From an uncultured Eubacteriales bacterium (GTDB lineage: Bacteria > Bacillota > Clostridia > Christensenellales > QAND01): 16,190 nucleotides of DNA. Under the pieces are notes generated by a model. The model was not told where the DNA came from, ran no database searches, and saw only the letters and a program-made list of their open reading frames with translations. Within the stretch, counting starts at the first letter, position 1. Each line of letters begins with the position of its first letter. Location of the stretch: positions 1 to 16,190 of the forward strand of contig UREB01000014.1 of the NCBI GenBank assembly GCA_900546685.1. The letters are read 5' to 3'. Below are positions 1-6,920 of this stretch, piece after piece. A program made the translations under genes and the position numbers.

Positions 1-13
1 TTCCTCTAAGCCG

Positions 14-42
14 TTGACACGCCTGGGACAAGGTGATATACT
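14..42 (+). promoter_or_regulatory. Promoter of the rplJ-rplL operon
   Basis: A perfect -35 box TTGACA lies at 14-19 and a -10 box TATACT at 37-42, with a 17-nt spacer, the consensus sigma-A geometry. Transcription would start near 49-50, just ahead of the L10 leader. A promoter here means rplJL can be transcribed separately from any rplKA genes upstream of the window. Confidence 0.85.
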
Positions 43-64
43 AACACAGTAAAATTTATGATAC

Positions 65-206
65 TTGGATTGCCGAAGACAGCTGGTGCGCGTTTGCGCT
101 TAAATTTGCCCGCCGAGGATGACCCAAAAGTTACGGTATGCCCGGAATGGGGCATAGTGTGTGATGATTTTTGAGCCTCCGAAGCGCTGTTTCGGAGGCT
201 TTTCTT
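65..206 (+). promoter_or_regulatory. Ribosomal protein L10 leader RNA (autoregulatory)
   Basis: The leader contains the hallmark blocks of the L10 leader family: a GAAGACAGC-TGGTGCG segment near 75-92 and a GCCGAGGAT segment near 112-120. These form the kink-turn-like site bound by L10 or the L10-(L7/L12) complex. A second hairpin pairs 137-143 with 150-156, and an intrinsic terminator follows at 174-206. In the known family, excess L10 binds the leader and lowers expression of rplJL. The identification rests on sequence and position; the exact fold was not computed. Confidence 0.85.
174..206 (+). terminator. Attenuator terminator in the L10 leader
   Basis: A 10-bp perfect stem pairs AGCCTCCGAA (174-183) with TTCGGAGGCT (191-200) around a 7-nt loop and is followed by a T-rich stretch (200-206). 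It lies only 24 nt upstream of the rplJ start, so it is an attenuator and not the end of an upstream gene. Confidence 0.75.
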
Positions 207-229
207 ATGGACAGGTGGAGGTGAAAAGA

Positions 230-757
230 GTGAAAGAAGCGATTCTGCAACAAAAGCAGGGGATCGTGGAGGATATCAAGACCAAGTTTGAAACCTGCAA
301 AAGCGCGGTCTTGATCGATTACCGCGGCCTGACGGTAGAAGAGGTAACCAACCTGCGCAATAAGTTCCGTGAAGCGGGGGTAGAGTATCGTGTATTGAAA
401 AACACGATGATCCGCCGTGCGGTAGACGCGCTGGGCATGGAAGGCCTGGAACCGGTACTGGAAGGACCGACCGCTGTGGCGTTTGGCATGGAAGATGCAG
501 TGGCCCCGGCGAAGATCATCAGAGACTTTATCAAGGAAACCGAGAAGACCGAGATCAAAGCGGGCGTCTTGGAAGGAAAGGTCGTAGATGTGGCGGCTGT
601 AAAAGCGCTGGCGTCTCTGCCGAGCCGCGAAGTGCTGCTGGCCAAGGTACTGGGCAGCATGAATGCGCCTATCACGGGATTTGTTACGGCATTGTCTGGC
701 AACATCCGCAATCTGCTGTATGTATTGAATGCCATTGGCGAAAAAAAGAGCGCATAA
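230..757 (+). CDS. rplJ: 50S ribosomal protein L10
   Basis: L10 is the base of the ribosomal stalk. It anchors to 23S rRNA and L11 and carries dimers of L7/L12 on its C-terminal helix. The product is 175 aa, normal for the family, with the conserved core SAVLIDYRGLTVEEV (25-39) and GVEYRVLKNT (50-59), then a long C-terminal helix from about 150 that binds L7/L12. I chose the GTG at 230 because GGAGGTG sits 6 nt upstream and this gives the usual N-terminus. The frame stays open back to a GTG at 161, but that start lies in the leader hairpin. It is followed 51 nt later by rplL in the same operon and controlled by the upstream leader. Confidence 0.96.
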   Translation: MKEAILQQKQGIVEDIKTKFETCKSAVLIDYRGLTVEEVTNLRNKFREAGVEYRVLKNTMIRRAVDALGMEGLEPVLEGPTAVAFGMEDAVAPAKIIRDFIKETEKTEIKAGVLEGKVVDVAAVKALASLPSREVLLAKVLGSMNAPITGFVTALSGNIRNLLYVLNAIGEKKSA

Positions 758-808
758 GCCATTGCGCGTAACACAAAAAAATAAACAAATGAATTGGAGG
801 ATATTACA

Positions 809-1186
809 ATGAACAAAGATCAGATCATGGAAGCCATTGAAAATATGACCGTACTCGAGCTGAGCGAGCTCGTAAAAGCGATGGAAGAGAAATTCGGCGT
901 ATCCGCCGCTGCTCCGGCTGTGGCTGTGGCTGCTGCTGGCGCTGCTCCGGCAGAAGGCGCTGCCGCTGCTGAGAAGACCGAGTTTGACGTTGTGCTGAAA
1001 GAGGCCGGCGATCAGAAGATCAAGGTCATCAAGGTGGTACGCGAGGCGACTGGCCTGGGCCTGAAGGAAGCCAAAGACCTGGTAGACAATGCTCCGAAAA
1101 CTATCAAAGAGGGCCTGTCTAAGGAAGAGGCTGAGAAGCTGGAAGCTGCCATCAAAGAAGTGGGCGGCGTCGTCGAAGTAAAATAA
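809..1186 (+). CDS. rplL: 50S ribosomal protein L7/L12
   Basis: This stalk protein recruits and activates translational GTPases (EF-Tu, EF-G, IF2) and is present in several copies per ribosome. The product is 125 aa. Residues 1-31 form the dimerisation domain that binds L10. Residues 32-55 are an Ala/Pro/Gly-rich flexible hinge. Residues 56-125 are the factor-binding domain with the family signature KIKVIKVVREATGLGLKEAK (70-89). The start at 809 has a GGAGG 9 nt upstream; an in-frame start at 794 would place the binding site inside the gene. A terminator follows directly, so the operon ends here instead of continuing into rpoB. Confidence 0.97.
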   Translation: MNKDQIMEAIENMTVLELSELVKAMEEKFGVSAAAPAVAVAAAGAAPAEGAAAAEKTEFDVVLKEAGDQKIKVIKVVREATGLGLKEAKDLVDNAPKTIKEGLSKEEAEKLEAAIKEVGGVVEVK

Positions 1187-1201
1187 CATCGGCAAATGAA
1201 A

Positions 1202-1228
1202 AGCACCGGATTTTCCGGTGCTTTTTTT
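1202..1228 (+). terminator. Terminator of the rplJL operon
   Basis: A 9-bp perfect stem pairs AGCACCGGA (1202-1210) with TCCGGTGCT (1214-1222) around a TTT loop and runs into seven T residues (1222-1228). On the minus strand the stem is followed by TTTT, so it may also end transcription of the convergent hydrolase, whose stop codon (1227-1229) lies at its edge. Confidence 0.92.
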
Positions 1229-2087
1229 ATGAGACAAGGCCGATCAACGATTGCAAATGGACAGCGAGGCGGTCGGGGCAGTCCCAAAAGGGGGCACGCC
1301 CGCAGTGGGGCAAAATGATGGGGTCGCGATGGGATAGCTGCTGGGCGGTTTGCCGCGCTTCCTCGTAGGAAATGATCCCGTCATCCTCTGCCCAAGTTGC
1401 CAAAACGGGCATGGACAGCGAGGGCGGCTGCAAAAGGCCCGGCGTATAACCGTTGGAAAAAGCGGAGAGATTGAAACGGGCCAGCGCCCAATATAAATCC
1501 GCAACGCTGCGCTGCTGGAGAGATACATGGGCAAGTTGACGGGCTTGTGCGGGGCTTGGTTTTTGGTGTACAAAGATGGCGCGTTCCCATAGGGCCGCCA
1601 TGCCCTCTGAATCTTGTGAGCGGATCAGGGAGAGCGCGGGAGCAACCTGCGTCGGCTCTTGCGCCATTTCCTTCGCGCTGCGGTAAGAGCCTCTCCGCGG
1701 CGTAAACAAGGGGCAGCCGGCAACACCGACGCTTTCTACCAAGCATATAGCGCGCACCAGGTCAGGGTGCTTGAGGGCCAGAGACATGCATACAGGGCCG
1801 CCGGCCGACCACCCTACCAAGATGACAGGCCCAAGCCCTAAATGCCGTAGTAACGCATACAGGTCCTCTGAAAGGTCATCAATGCTATGAAGCGGCGTAT
1901 GGTAGCTGCTTTTTCCTGCTCCGCGCAGGTCAGGAATATAACAGGCGATCCCCTTTGGCAGGTAAGGAAGAAAGGGTGCGAAATGTGCGCCGGCGCACAG
2001 ATTGCCATGCACAAGGATCAACGGCGCGCCTTGGCCGATGACTTGATAGTATAGGGATTCCCCCTGCGGCAAAAGGGCATAGGGCAT
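1227..2087 (-). CDS. Alpha/beta-hydrolase fold protein
   Basis: This is a cytoplasmic protein of 286 aa with the alpha/beta-hydrolase layout. It has the oxyanion-loop motif HGN at 27-29, a DLRGAGKS strand-turn at 53-60, the nucleophile elbow G92-W-S94-A-G96, a variable cap at about 125-205 and the acid-loop aspartates D235/D236. At the usual C-terminal catalytic position, where relatives read GH-x-P, this protein reads G263-R264-A-P (codon CGT). H261 lies three residues earlier. The catalytic histidine may therefore be missing or shifted. The start has AAGGAGG 7 nt upstream. The gene lies 43 nt downstream of the MarR gene, past a hairpin, with no obvious promoter of its own. The substrate is unknown; an esterase or other small-molecule hydrolase is a guess. 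Confidence 0.85.
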   Translation of the reverse strand: MPYALLPQGESLYYQVIGQGAPLILVHGNLCAGAHFAPFLPYLPKGIACYIPDLRGAGKSSYHTPLHSIDDLSEDLYALLRHLGLGPVILVGWSAGGPVCMSLALKHPDLVRAICLVESVGVAGCPLFTPRRGSYRSAKEMAQEPTQVAPALSLIRSQDSEGMAALWERAIFVHQKPSPAQARQLAHVSLQQRSVADLYWALARFNLSAFSNGYTPGLLQPPSLSMPVLATWAEDDGIISYEEARQTAQQLSHRDPIILPHCGRAPFWDCPDRLAVHLQSLIGLVS

Positions 2088-2111
2088 GCTGTTCCTCCTT
2101 TTCTAAAAGCA

Positions 2112-2136
2112 AAATAGGCAGGTAGCCTGCCTATTT
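2112..2136 (-). terminator. Terminator overlapping the end of the MarR gene
   Basis: A perfect 11-bp stem pairs 2112-2122 with 2126-2136 around a 3-nt loop. On the minus strand it is followed by T, GC and TTTT. The TAG stop codon of the MarR gene (2131-2133) lies inside the stem. It probably ends most MATE-MarR transcripts, with some read-through into the hydrolase gene. Confidence 0.75.
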
Positions 2137-2646
2137 CTTTTTTCTTGCGCGGATGGTTTTGCCAAAGGCCTCTTGGATCGCGTTGGCAAACGCATCCAGC
2201 CCCTTGGTGATGGCGATCTGCTGTTCGGGGGTAAGGGATAAAAACGCATCCACCTCGGCCTGCTCCATTTCCCCCATCAGGGCGTCTGCATAAATCTGTC
2301 CTTCAGGAGTAAGGCGTACAAATTTGTTGCGCTTATCCTTTGGGTTGTTTTCCCGAACGATGAGCCCGGCCTCCTCCATCTTTTTCAAAGCAGAGGAGAC
2401 GGTCTGCTTGGGCAGCAGCACCTTGCTGACAAGCATGCTCTGCGTGCAATACTCAGGATTGCGATGGATCTCATCCAGCAAAAACATGGTGCTGTCCTGA
2501 ATGCCGTGGCACTGGGCCCATAGGTTATAGGTTTGGTTGATGCGAAACCAGCTGATGTAATACAGATCCAAAAACTCCTGGATCTCGTCAATTTTATGCG
2601 TCGATGGTTTGGGCGTTTTTGGCGTCGTCGAGTTCGGCGTTTGCAT
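2131..2646 (-). CDS. MarR-family transcriptional regulator
   Basis: This winged-helix DNA-binding regulator of 171 aa probably acts as a dimer that senses small aromatic or cationic compounds. An N-terminal Thr/Pro/Lys-rich tail (1-18) precedes the dimerisation helix (about 20-45). The helix-turn-helix has its recognition helix at about 79-93 (PKQTVSSALKKMEEAG), followed by the wing with D104-K-R106 and RLTPEG (111-116). The C-terminus ends in a basic RARKKK. The ATG at 2646 has GGAG 10 nt upstream and lies inside the MATE gene, giving a 53-nt overlap. Co-transcription with the pump suggests it controls the promoter upstream of the MATE gene, as MepR controls mepA in Staphylococcus; here the regulator follows the pump. 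Confidence 0.9.
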   Translation of the reverse strand: MQTPNSTTPKTPKPSTHKIDEIQEFLDLYYISWFRINQTYNLWAQCHGIQDSTMFLLDEIHRNPEYCTQSMLVSKVLLPKQTVSSALKKMEEAGLIVRENNPKDKRNKFVRLTPEGQIYADALMGEMEQAEVDAFLSLTPEQQIAITKGLDAFANAIQEAFGKTIRARKKK

Positions 2647-3976
2647 AGGCGGTTTGCTCCAATCTCAAATGCTCTTTATGAATTCTGTATAGGTACAGCA
2701 GGCTTAAAACCAGCAGCCCCTGGGCCGCCGGCAAGGCGATCCAGATGCCGTCGATGGCAAAGATCAGCGGCAGAGTAATGAGCAGTACCGGCGTAAAGAA
2801 ACAAGGGTCGGCATAAATCATGAACAGAGCAAGCCGATCTTCTCCTACTGCGTAAAAGTAGGAAGAGAAAAGCTTGGCAACGGCAATGAGCGGGAACGCG
2901 AATACGGACCATAACAGCGCATTGACCATCAGTGCGCTGGCCTCTGGCGATGTGCCAAACGCGGCAGGCACAGCCCCGCGCACAAGGAAGAGAATGACGG
3001 ACAGCGTGCAACTGATGATCAGCGCCACGCGCAGCCCTTTGTTTTTCACGGCTTTCATCTGTTGATATTCGCGGGCACCCTTCAAATAGCTAATGAGCGG
3101 CTGTAGCCCTTCCCCGATGCCGGATAGGAACAGCATTACGGATTCTACGATATAGGAGGCCACAGCATAGGCCGCCACCGCCGCTTCCCCGCCATAGGCA
3201 AGGCATTGCCAGTTGTTGAAAATCAAAATGATGGAAGGGGAAAGCGACAGGCCAAACGGGGAAATGCCGGTTCGCAGAATTTTGCCGCACAGCTTTTTCT
3301 CCAGCTTGAAATGCTGGGGCTTAAAGTGCAGGCGGCGGTCCTTTTCCCGGACCAGCACAATCACGCTGAGCACGGCTACGATGCCCTGGGCCGTAATGGT
3401 GGCCAGGGCAGCCCCCGCCATTCCCATCTGAAGCGGCATAATAAAGTACCAATCCAACAAAATATTGGTAAGCAGGCCGGTGACCATGATGACCATGGCC
3501 GCAATGGTTTTGCGGGAATTACGCAAAAGCGGCGTCAGCCCGGTACCGAAAATTTGCAGTGTACTTCCGGCGATGATGATCATTACATATTCCGAGGCAG
3601 CGGTATGCACAGCACCCTCCGCCCCTAGTACACGCAAGATGGGCTCATGTAAAAATAGGAAAAATACTGTCAGCAGCGCGCTGGCCATGATAAGAAGCAC
3701 GATGGTATTGCCCTTGGCTTTGCAGGCAGAAGGATAATCGCCCTCTCCGCGGCGGGTGGACATGATGACAGACCCGCCGGTGCCGATGCCGGTACCCATG
3801 GCGAGCAGTACAGCGGTGATGGGCCAAGCAATGTTGATAGCGGCTAGGCCTACATCTCCAATGGCGCGGCCAATAAAAAAACCATCGACGATGGTATAAA
3901 AGCCGCTGAGCAGCATGGTAAACATGGACGGGACTACATACTTGAGAAACTGTTTTTCGATCGGCTTACGATCCAC
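2594..3976 (-). CDS. MATE-family multidrug efflux transporter (MepA-like)
   Basis: This is a 12-helix membrane antiporter that expels cationic drugs or toxic metabolites using a Na+ or H+ gradient. The product is 460 aa, the normal length. It shows alternating hydrophobic segments in two halves separated by a basic cytoplasmic loop (VREKDRRLHFKPQHFKLEKK, roughly residues 210-229). Family motifs include the early VDGFFIGRAIG and GTGGSVIMSTRRGEGD in the first half. I chose the GTG at 3976 because GGAGG lies 7 nt upstream; an in-frame TTG at 4000 has no such site. It is first in an operon with the overlapping MarR gene and has a near-consensus promoter. The substrate cannot be read from the sequence. 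Confidence 0.92.
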   Translation of the reverse strand: MDRKPIEKQFLKYVVPSMFTMLLSGFYTIVDGFFIGRAIGDVGLAAINIAWPITAVLLAMGTGIGTGGSVIMSTRRGEGDYPSACKAKGNTIVLLIMASALLTVFFLFLHEPILRVLGAEGAVHTAASEYVMIIIAGSTLQIFGTGLTPLLRNSRKTIAAMVIMVTGLLTNILLDWYFIMPLQMGMAGAALATITAQGIVAVLSVIVLVREKDRRLHFKPQHFKLEKKLCGKILRTGISPFGLSLSPSIILIFNNWQCLAYGGEAAVAAYAVASYIVESVMLFLSGIGEGLQPLISYLKGAREYQQMKAVKNKGLRVALIISCTLSVILFLVRGAVPAAFGTSPEASALMVNALLWSVFAFPLIAVAKLFSSYFYAVGEDRLALFMIYADPCFFTPVLLITLPLIFAIDGIWIALPAAQGLLVLSLLYLYRIHKEHLRLEQTAYANAELDDAKNAQTIDA

Positions 3977-4023
3977 ACTAAAACCTCCAATGAATTTCAA
4001 TTAGTCCGAAATCATACCAATAG

Positions 4024-4052
4024 AGGATAGCGTATTTTTTTTTGCTTGTCAA
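4024..4052 (-). promoter_or_regulatory. Promoter of the MATE-MarR operon
   Basis: On the minus strand a perfect TTGACA -35 box (4047-4052) is followed by a 17-nt A-rich spacer and TATCCT as the -10 box (4024-4029), 48 nt upstream of the GTG start. Between the -10 box and the start there are two short dyads: the 9-bp TGAATTTCA at 3991-3999, and ATTTC/GAAAT arms within 3994-4012. Either could be a MarR operator, but both are weak. Confidence 0.75.
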
Positions 4053-4126
4053 GGGACTATCAAAGAGAGAGAGGGAAGAGCGCGTTTGCATACGCTGGGA
4101 TGCCGGGTGGGAAAGGCACCGAATAC

Positions 4127-4159
4127 AAAAAAGGCCCCGCATGTCTGCGGGGCCTTTTT
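4127..4159 (-). terminator. Terminator of the amidohydrolase gene
   Basis: A stem of about 14 bp with a GC-rich core pairs AAGGCCCCGCA (4131-4141) with TGCGGGGCCTT (4146-4156) around TGTC, extended by A:T pairs on the outside. It begins 10 nt past the amidohydrolase stop and has T runs on both strands. The 75 nt between it and the MATE promoter hold nothing I can identify. Confidence 0.9.
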
Positions 4160-4168
4160 CAAATTGGT

Positions 4169-5749
4169 TTATGCTTGAAACACGGGCGTACCGTCCTTGA
4201 TTGTGCATAGAACCTGAAGCTGATTTAGCTCCTCCGGCGGCACCTGGCAAGGATTGCGATCCAAGATGACAAGATCGGCACGCATACCGGGCGCCAAAGC
4301 GCCTTTGTCGTGTTCTTCAAAGTATTGATAGGCGGCATGGCAGGTGATGCCGCAAAGCGCCTGATAGGGGTCTAAACGCTCCTCTGCGCCCAGGATGCGG
4401 CCCTGCTTGGTCTTTCTGTTGACGGCGCACCAAAGCGTTTCCAGCATGTTTGGCGCAATCACAGGGGTATCCTGATGGAAAGTGTAGGGTATGCCAAGCT
4501 GACAAGCGCTTTTGGCAGGGCTGATGGCCTCTGCACGGGAGAGTCCCAGATTTTCCACGTGCGTTTCTCCCCAATGGTACACATGCGCTAGGAAAAACGA
4601 GGGGATCATGCCCAGGTGCTTGAGGGCGGGCAGCTGATCGCGGCGCAGCGTCTGGGCATGGATCATCACGGGCCGCAAATCGCGGCCTACGCCCGGGTGT
4701 CGGTGCAGAGCTTGGGCATAGGCATCTATGTATTGCTGGGCTGCGGCGTCTCCGTTGCAGTGCGCCAATAGCTGCCGCCCCTCCATCACGGCGCGTTCAC
4801 AAAAGGCAAGCACCTGTTCATCCTGATAGATGGGATAGCCGCAATAACCGTCCTCGGCCTTTTCATAGGGCTGGCTGAGCCAGGCGGTACGGCCTTGAGG
4901 GGAGCCGTCCAAAAAGATCTTATAGCCGCCGAGCTTAAGCCGGTTATGGTACTGACCGGTATATTGCGGATGCGCTTGCAAAAGAGAGGCATGCTCTTTC
5001 ATATCCGGATAGGCCACGATATCTAAAAACAGCGCGTGCTGCTGGGCCAGCGCATCCAATAAGGCAAACTCGTTTTGTTTGGTGAGCCCGTCTTGTACAG
5101 TGGTGATGCCGTAGGAGGCGTATACCTGTTGGGCCTTGTGCATGGCATGAAAGAGCTGCTCCGCCGACGGCGCGGCGGCGCCTTGCGCCAGCTGAATAAA
5201 GGCATTTTCTTCCAAATAACCGCTGGGCTCGGTGCTGCCTTCCAGCCGTCCGATCCGGCCTCCTGCAGGGTCGGGCGTTTGGTTTGTGATGCCCATGGCT
5301 GCCAGCGCTGCGCTGTTGACGCACCCCATATGCCCGGACGCATGAGAGATGAGGATGGGCACGGTGTCGGATACCGCATCCAGCACATGCTTATCCGGGT
5401 GCTGCTTACCGGGCAGGCTGTTGTTATCGTACCCAAAACCGATGAGCCATGTGCCAGGCTTTGTTTGGGGAAGGGCACGGCGCAGGGCTTGTACCAAAGC
5501 TTCGTTGGAGGTGCAGCTGCCCAGCGGCACCAGATCCAGCGTGGTTGCCAGCTGGGTGATATGGCTGTGGGGGTCGATAAAGCCGGGCAGCATGCAACAG
5601 CCCTTCAGGTCTACGGTAGTATCAGCCTGAAAAAGAATCTCGTCATCGCTGCCGACGGCCAGGATGCGGCCGTTTTCCACCAAAACGGCCTGGGCGCAGC
5701 GCCGGCTTTTCATGGTGAGAACAGCTCCGTTGTAATACGCTGTTTTCAT
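4169..5749 (-). CDS. YtcJ-type amidohydrolase (amidohydro_3 family)
   Basis: This is a metal-dependent hydrolase of the amidohydrolase superfamily, probably cytoplasmic since there is no signal peptide. It is 526 aa, full length for the YtcJ/NfdA group. The metal-binding HxH is H61/H63 in GFIDPHSH. A lysine that can be carbamylated is K277 in YKIFLDGSPQGRTAW. Further active-site motifs are HCNGD (330-334), H364 in MIHAQ, and D427 in FHQDTPV. The C-terminal part (about 485-526) returns to the small beta-sandwich, with GMRADLVILDRNP. AAGGAG lies 9 nt before the ATG. It is a single gene with its own terminator. Relatives include N-substituted formamide deformylase, but the substrate range of the family is broad and unknown here. 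Confidence 0.92.
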   Translation of the reverse strand: MKTAYYNGAVLTMKSRRCAQAVLVENGRILAVGSDDEILFQADTTVDLKGCCMLPGFIDPHSHITQLATTLDLVPLGSCTSNEALVQALRRALPQTKPGTWLIGFGYDNNSLPGKQHPDKHVLDAVSDTVPILISHASGHMGCVNSAALAAMGITNQTPDPAGGRIGRLEGSTEPSGYLEENAFIQLAQGAAAPSAEQLFHAMHKAQQVYASYGITTVQDGLTKQNEFALLDALAQQHALFLDIVAYPDMKEHASLLQAHPQYTGQYHNRLKLGGYKIFLDGSPQGRTAWLSQPYEKAEDGYCGYPIYQDEQVLAFCERAVMEGRQLLAHCNGDAAAQQYIDAYAQALHRHPGVGRDLRPVMIHAQTLRRDQLPALKHLGMIPSFFLAHVYHWGETHVENLGLSRAEAISPAKSACQLGIPYTFHQDTPVIAPNMLETLWCAVNRKTKQGRILGAEERLDPYQALCGITCHAAYQYFEEHDKGALAPGMRADLVILDRNPCQVPPEELNQLQVLCTIKDGTPVFQA

Positions 5750-5781
5750 TGGTTCACACTCCTTGCGGTTCCGGTTTGGTT

Positions 5782-5810
5782 TATACTCAGTATATCCCCC
5801 AAAATGGAAA
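5782..5810 (-). promoter_or_regulatory. Candidate promoter and palindrome upstream of the amidohydrolase
   Basis: On the minus strand TATACT (5789-5794) can serve as a -10 box, with TTGTAT 16 nt upstream as a weak -35. The -10 box is one arm of a perfect 13-bp palindrome, TATACT-G-AGTATA (5782-5794), which could be an operator. The placement 40 nt upstream of the start codon is suitable. Confidence 0.45.
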
Positions 5811-5828
5811 ATACAACGTAGAAGGCAA

Positions 5829-5859
5829 AGAAAAAGCGGAAAGCTGCAGCTTTCCGCTT
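5829..5859 (-). terminator. Terminator of the regulator-potABCD operon
   Basis: A perfect 26-bp palindrome (5834-5859) gives two 13-nt arms that can fold into a stable hairpin. It begins 12 nt past the potD stop and is followed on the minus strand by TTTTT. Confidence 0.9.
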
Positions 5860-5870
5860 GATAGCGCGCA

Positions 5871-6920
5871 TCAGTTGACCTTTACCTTTTCCCAAAGCTG
5901 GTTGTAAAGATCGGTTTTATCGCCAAGGTCAAGATAGACTTCGCATTTTTCTACGACCTCTGCCGGCGGGTTATAGGCCGGATCCGACTTCATCTCTTTA
6001 TCCATCAGCGCCAGCGCTTCTTTGTTGGGCGTGGAATAGCCGATGTATTCCGAGTTTTTGGCTGCCACTTCAGGTTCGCAGAGGAAGTTGATGAACCGGT
6101 AGGCGGCGTCCATGTTTTGGCAGTCCTTGGTGACGACGATGCTGTCGAACCACATATTGCTGCCTTCCTTGGGGACGACATACGCCAGATCCGGATTTTC
6201 CTCCATGCAGAGCATGGCGTCGCCGGAGTATACCACGGACAAAGCGGCGGAGCCGCCAACCATGGCCTGCTTGATGGCGTCCGTCATATATGCTTTCACC
6301 AGCGGCTTTTGGCTGGTCAGCGCCTGGGCGGCCGCTTCGATCTCCGCGTCGTTTTTGGTATTGACGGAATAGCCCAGCTTGCGCAGCGCCACGGCCATGG
6401 AATCGCGGGAGCTATCATACATGATGATGTTGCCCTTATACTTTTCATCCCAGAGGATATTCCAGGAATCCACCGTTTCGTCTACCATGGTGGTGTTGTA
6501 CATGATGCCCAGCGTTCCCCAGGTGTAGGGTACGGAATACTTGTTGTCCGGGTCATAGGCCAGGTTTTTGAAGCTGTCGTCAATGTTGGCATAATTGGGG
6601 ATCTGAGAAAGATCCAATTCTGCCAGACGGTCCTCTTGGATAAGCTTCTCAATCATGTAATCTGACGGAATCAGCACATCGTACTGCACGCCGCCGTCCA
6701 TTTTGGCCAGCATGGATTCGTTGGAATCAAACGTATCGTACACCACATGGATATCGGGGTTTTCCTCCTCAAACTGTGCCAAAACATCTTCATCGATGTA
6801 ATCGCCCCAGTTATAGACACGGAGCGTGACCTGGTCGCTGCTTTGCCCGCCGCAGCCCGCGACGGTAAACAGCATGAGAAACGAAAGAGCCAGGGTGCAG
6901 ACCTTCCATAGTTTTTTCAT
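5871..6920 (-). CDS. potD: Spermidine/putrescine ABC transporter substrate-binding lipoprotein
   Basis: PotD captures polyamine outside the membrane and delivers it to PotBC. The product is 349 aa. It begins with a lipoprotein signal peptide (MKKLWK, hydrophobic core, lipobox VAGC with C23), so it is membrane-anchored. The type 2 periplasmic-binding-protein fold follows. Recognisable PotD positions are YNWGDYI (W38, Y41), YDVLIPSDY (80-88), YSVPYTWGTLGI (128-139), RKLGYS (180-185), MWFDS (W257, D259, matching the Trp and Asp that hold the amine in E. coli PotD) and IGYSTPN near 294. Other pocket positions differ from E. coli, so putrescine or spermidine preference is open. The start overlaps the potC stop by ATGA, with AAGGAG 8 nt upstream. 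It is last in the operon, before a strong terminator. Confidence 0.96.
   Translation of the reverse strand: MKKLWKVCTLALSFLMLFTVAGCGGQSSDQVTLRVYNWGDYIDEDVLAQFEEENPDIHVVYDTFDSNESMLAKMDGGVQYDVLIPSDYMIEKLIQEDRLAELDLSQIPNYANIDDSFKNLAYDPDNKYSVPYTWGTLGIMYNTTMVDETVDSWNILWDEKYKGNIIMYDSSRDSMAVALRKLGYSVNTKNDAEIEAAAQALTSQKPLVKAYMTDAIKQAMVGGSAALSVVYSGDAMLCMEENPDLAYVVPKEGSNMWFDSIVVTKDCQNMDAAYRFINFLCEPEVAAKNSEYIGYSTPNKEALALMDKEMKSDPAYNPPAEVVEKCEVYLDLGDKTDLYNQLWEKVKVN

Noticed and set aside
131..1237. Long minus-strand open frame across rplJ-rplL
   Set aside because: It is the shadow of two highly conserved ribosomal protein genes and their leader, with His/Arg/Phe-rich sequence and no binding site.
3977..4000. 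TTG start for the MATE gene at 4000
   Set aside because: The GGAGG that serves the GTG at 3976 would lie inside the gene, and no binding site precedes the TTG.
4169..5749. Amidohydrolase as part of the polyamine system
   Set aside because: A strong terminator and a separate promoter divide it from potD, and nothing in the sequence points to acyl-polyamine substrates.
5075..5821. Plus-strand open frame opposite the amidohydrolase start
   Set aside because: It is antisense to a gene with intact catalytic motifs and has no recognisable domain.
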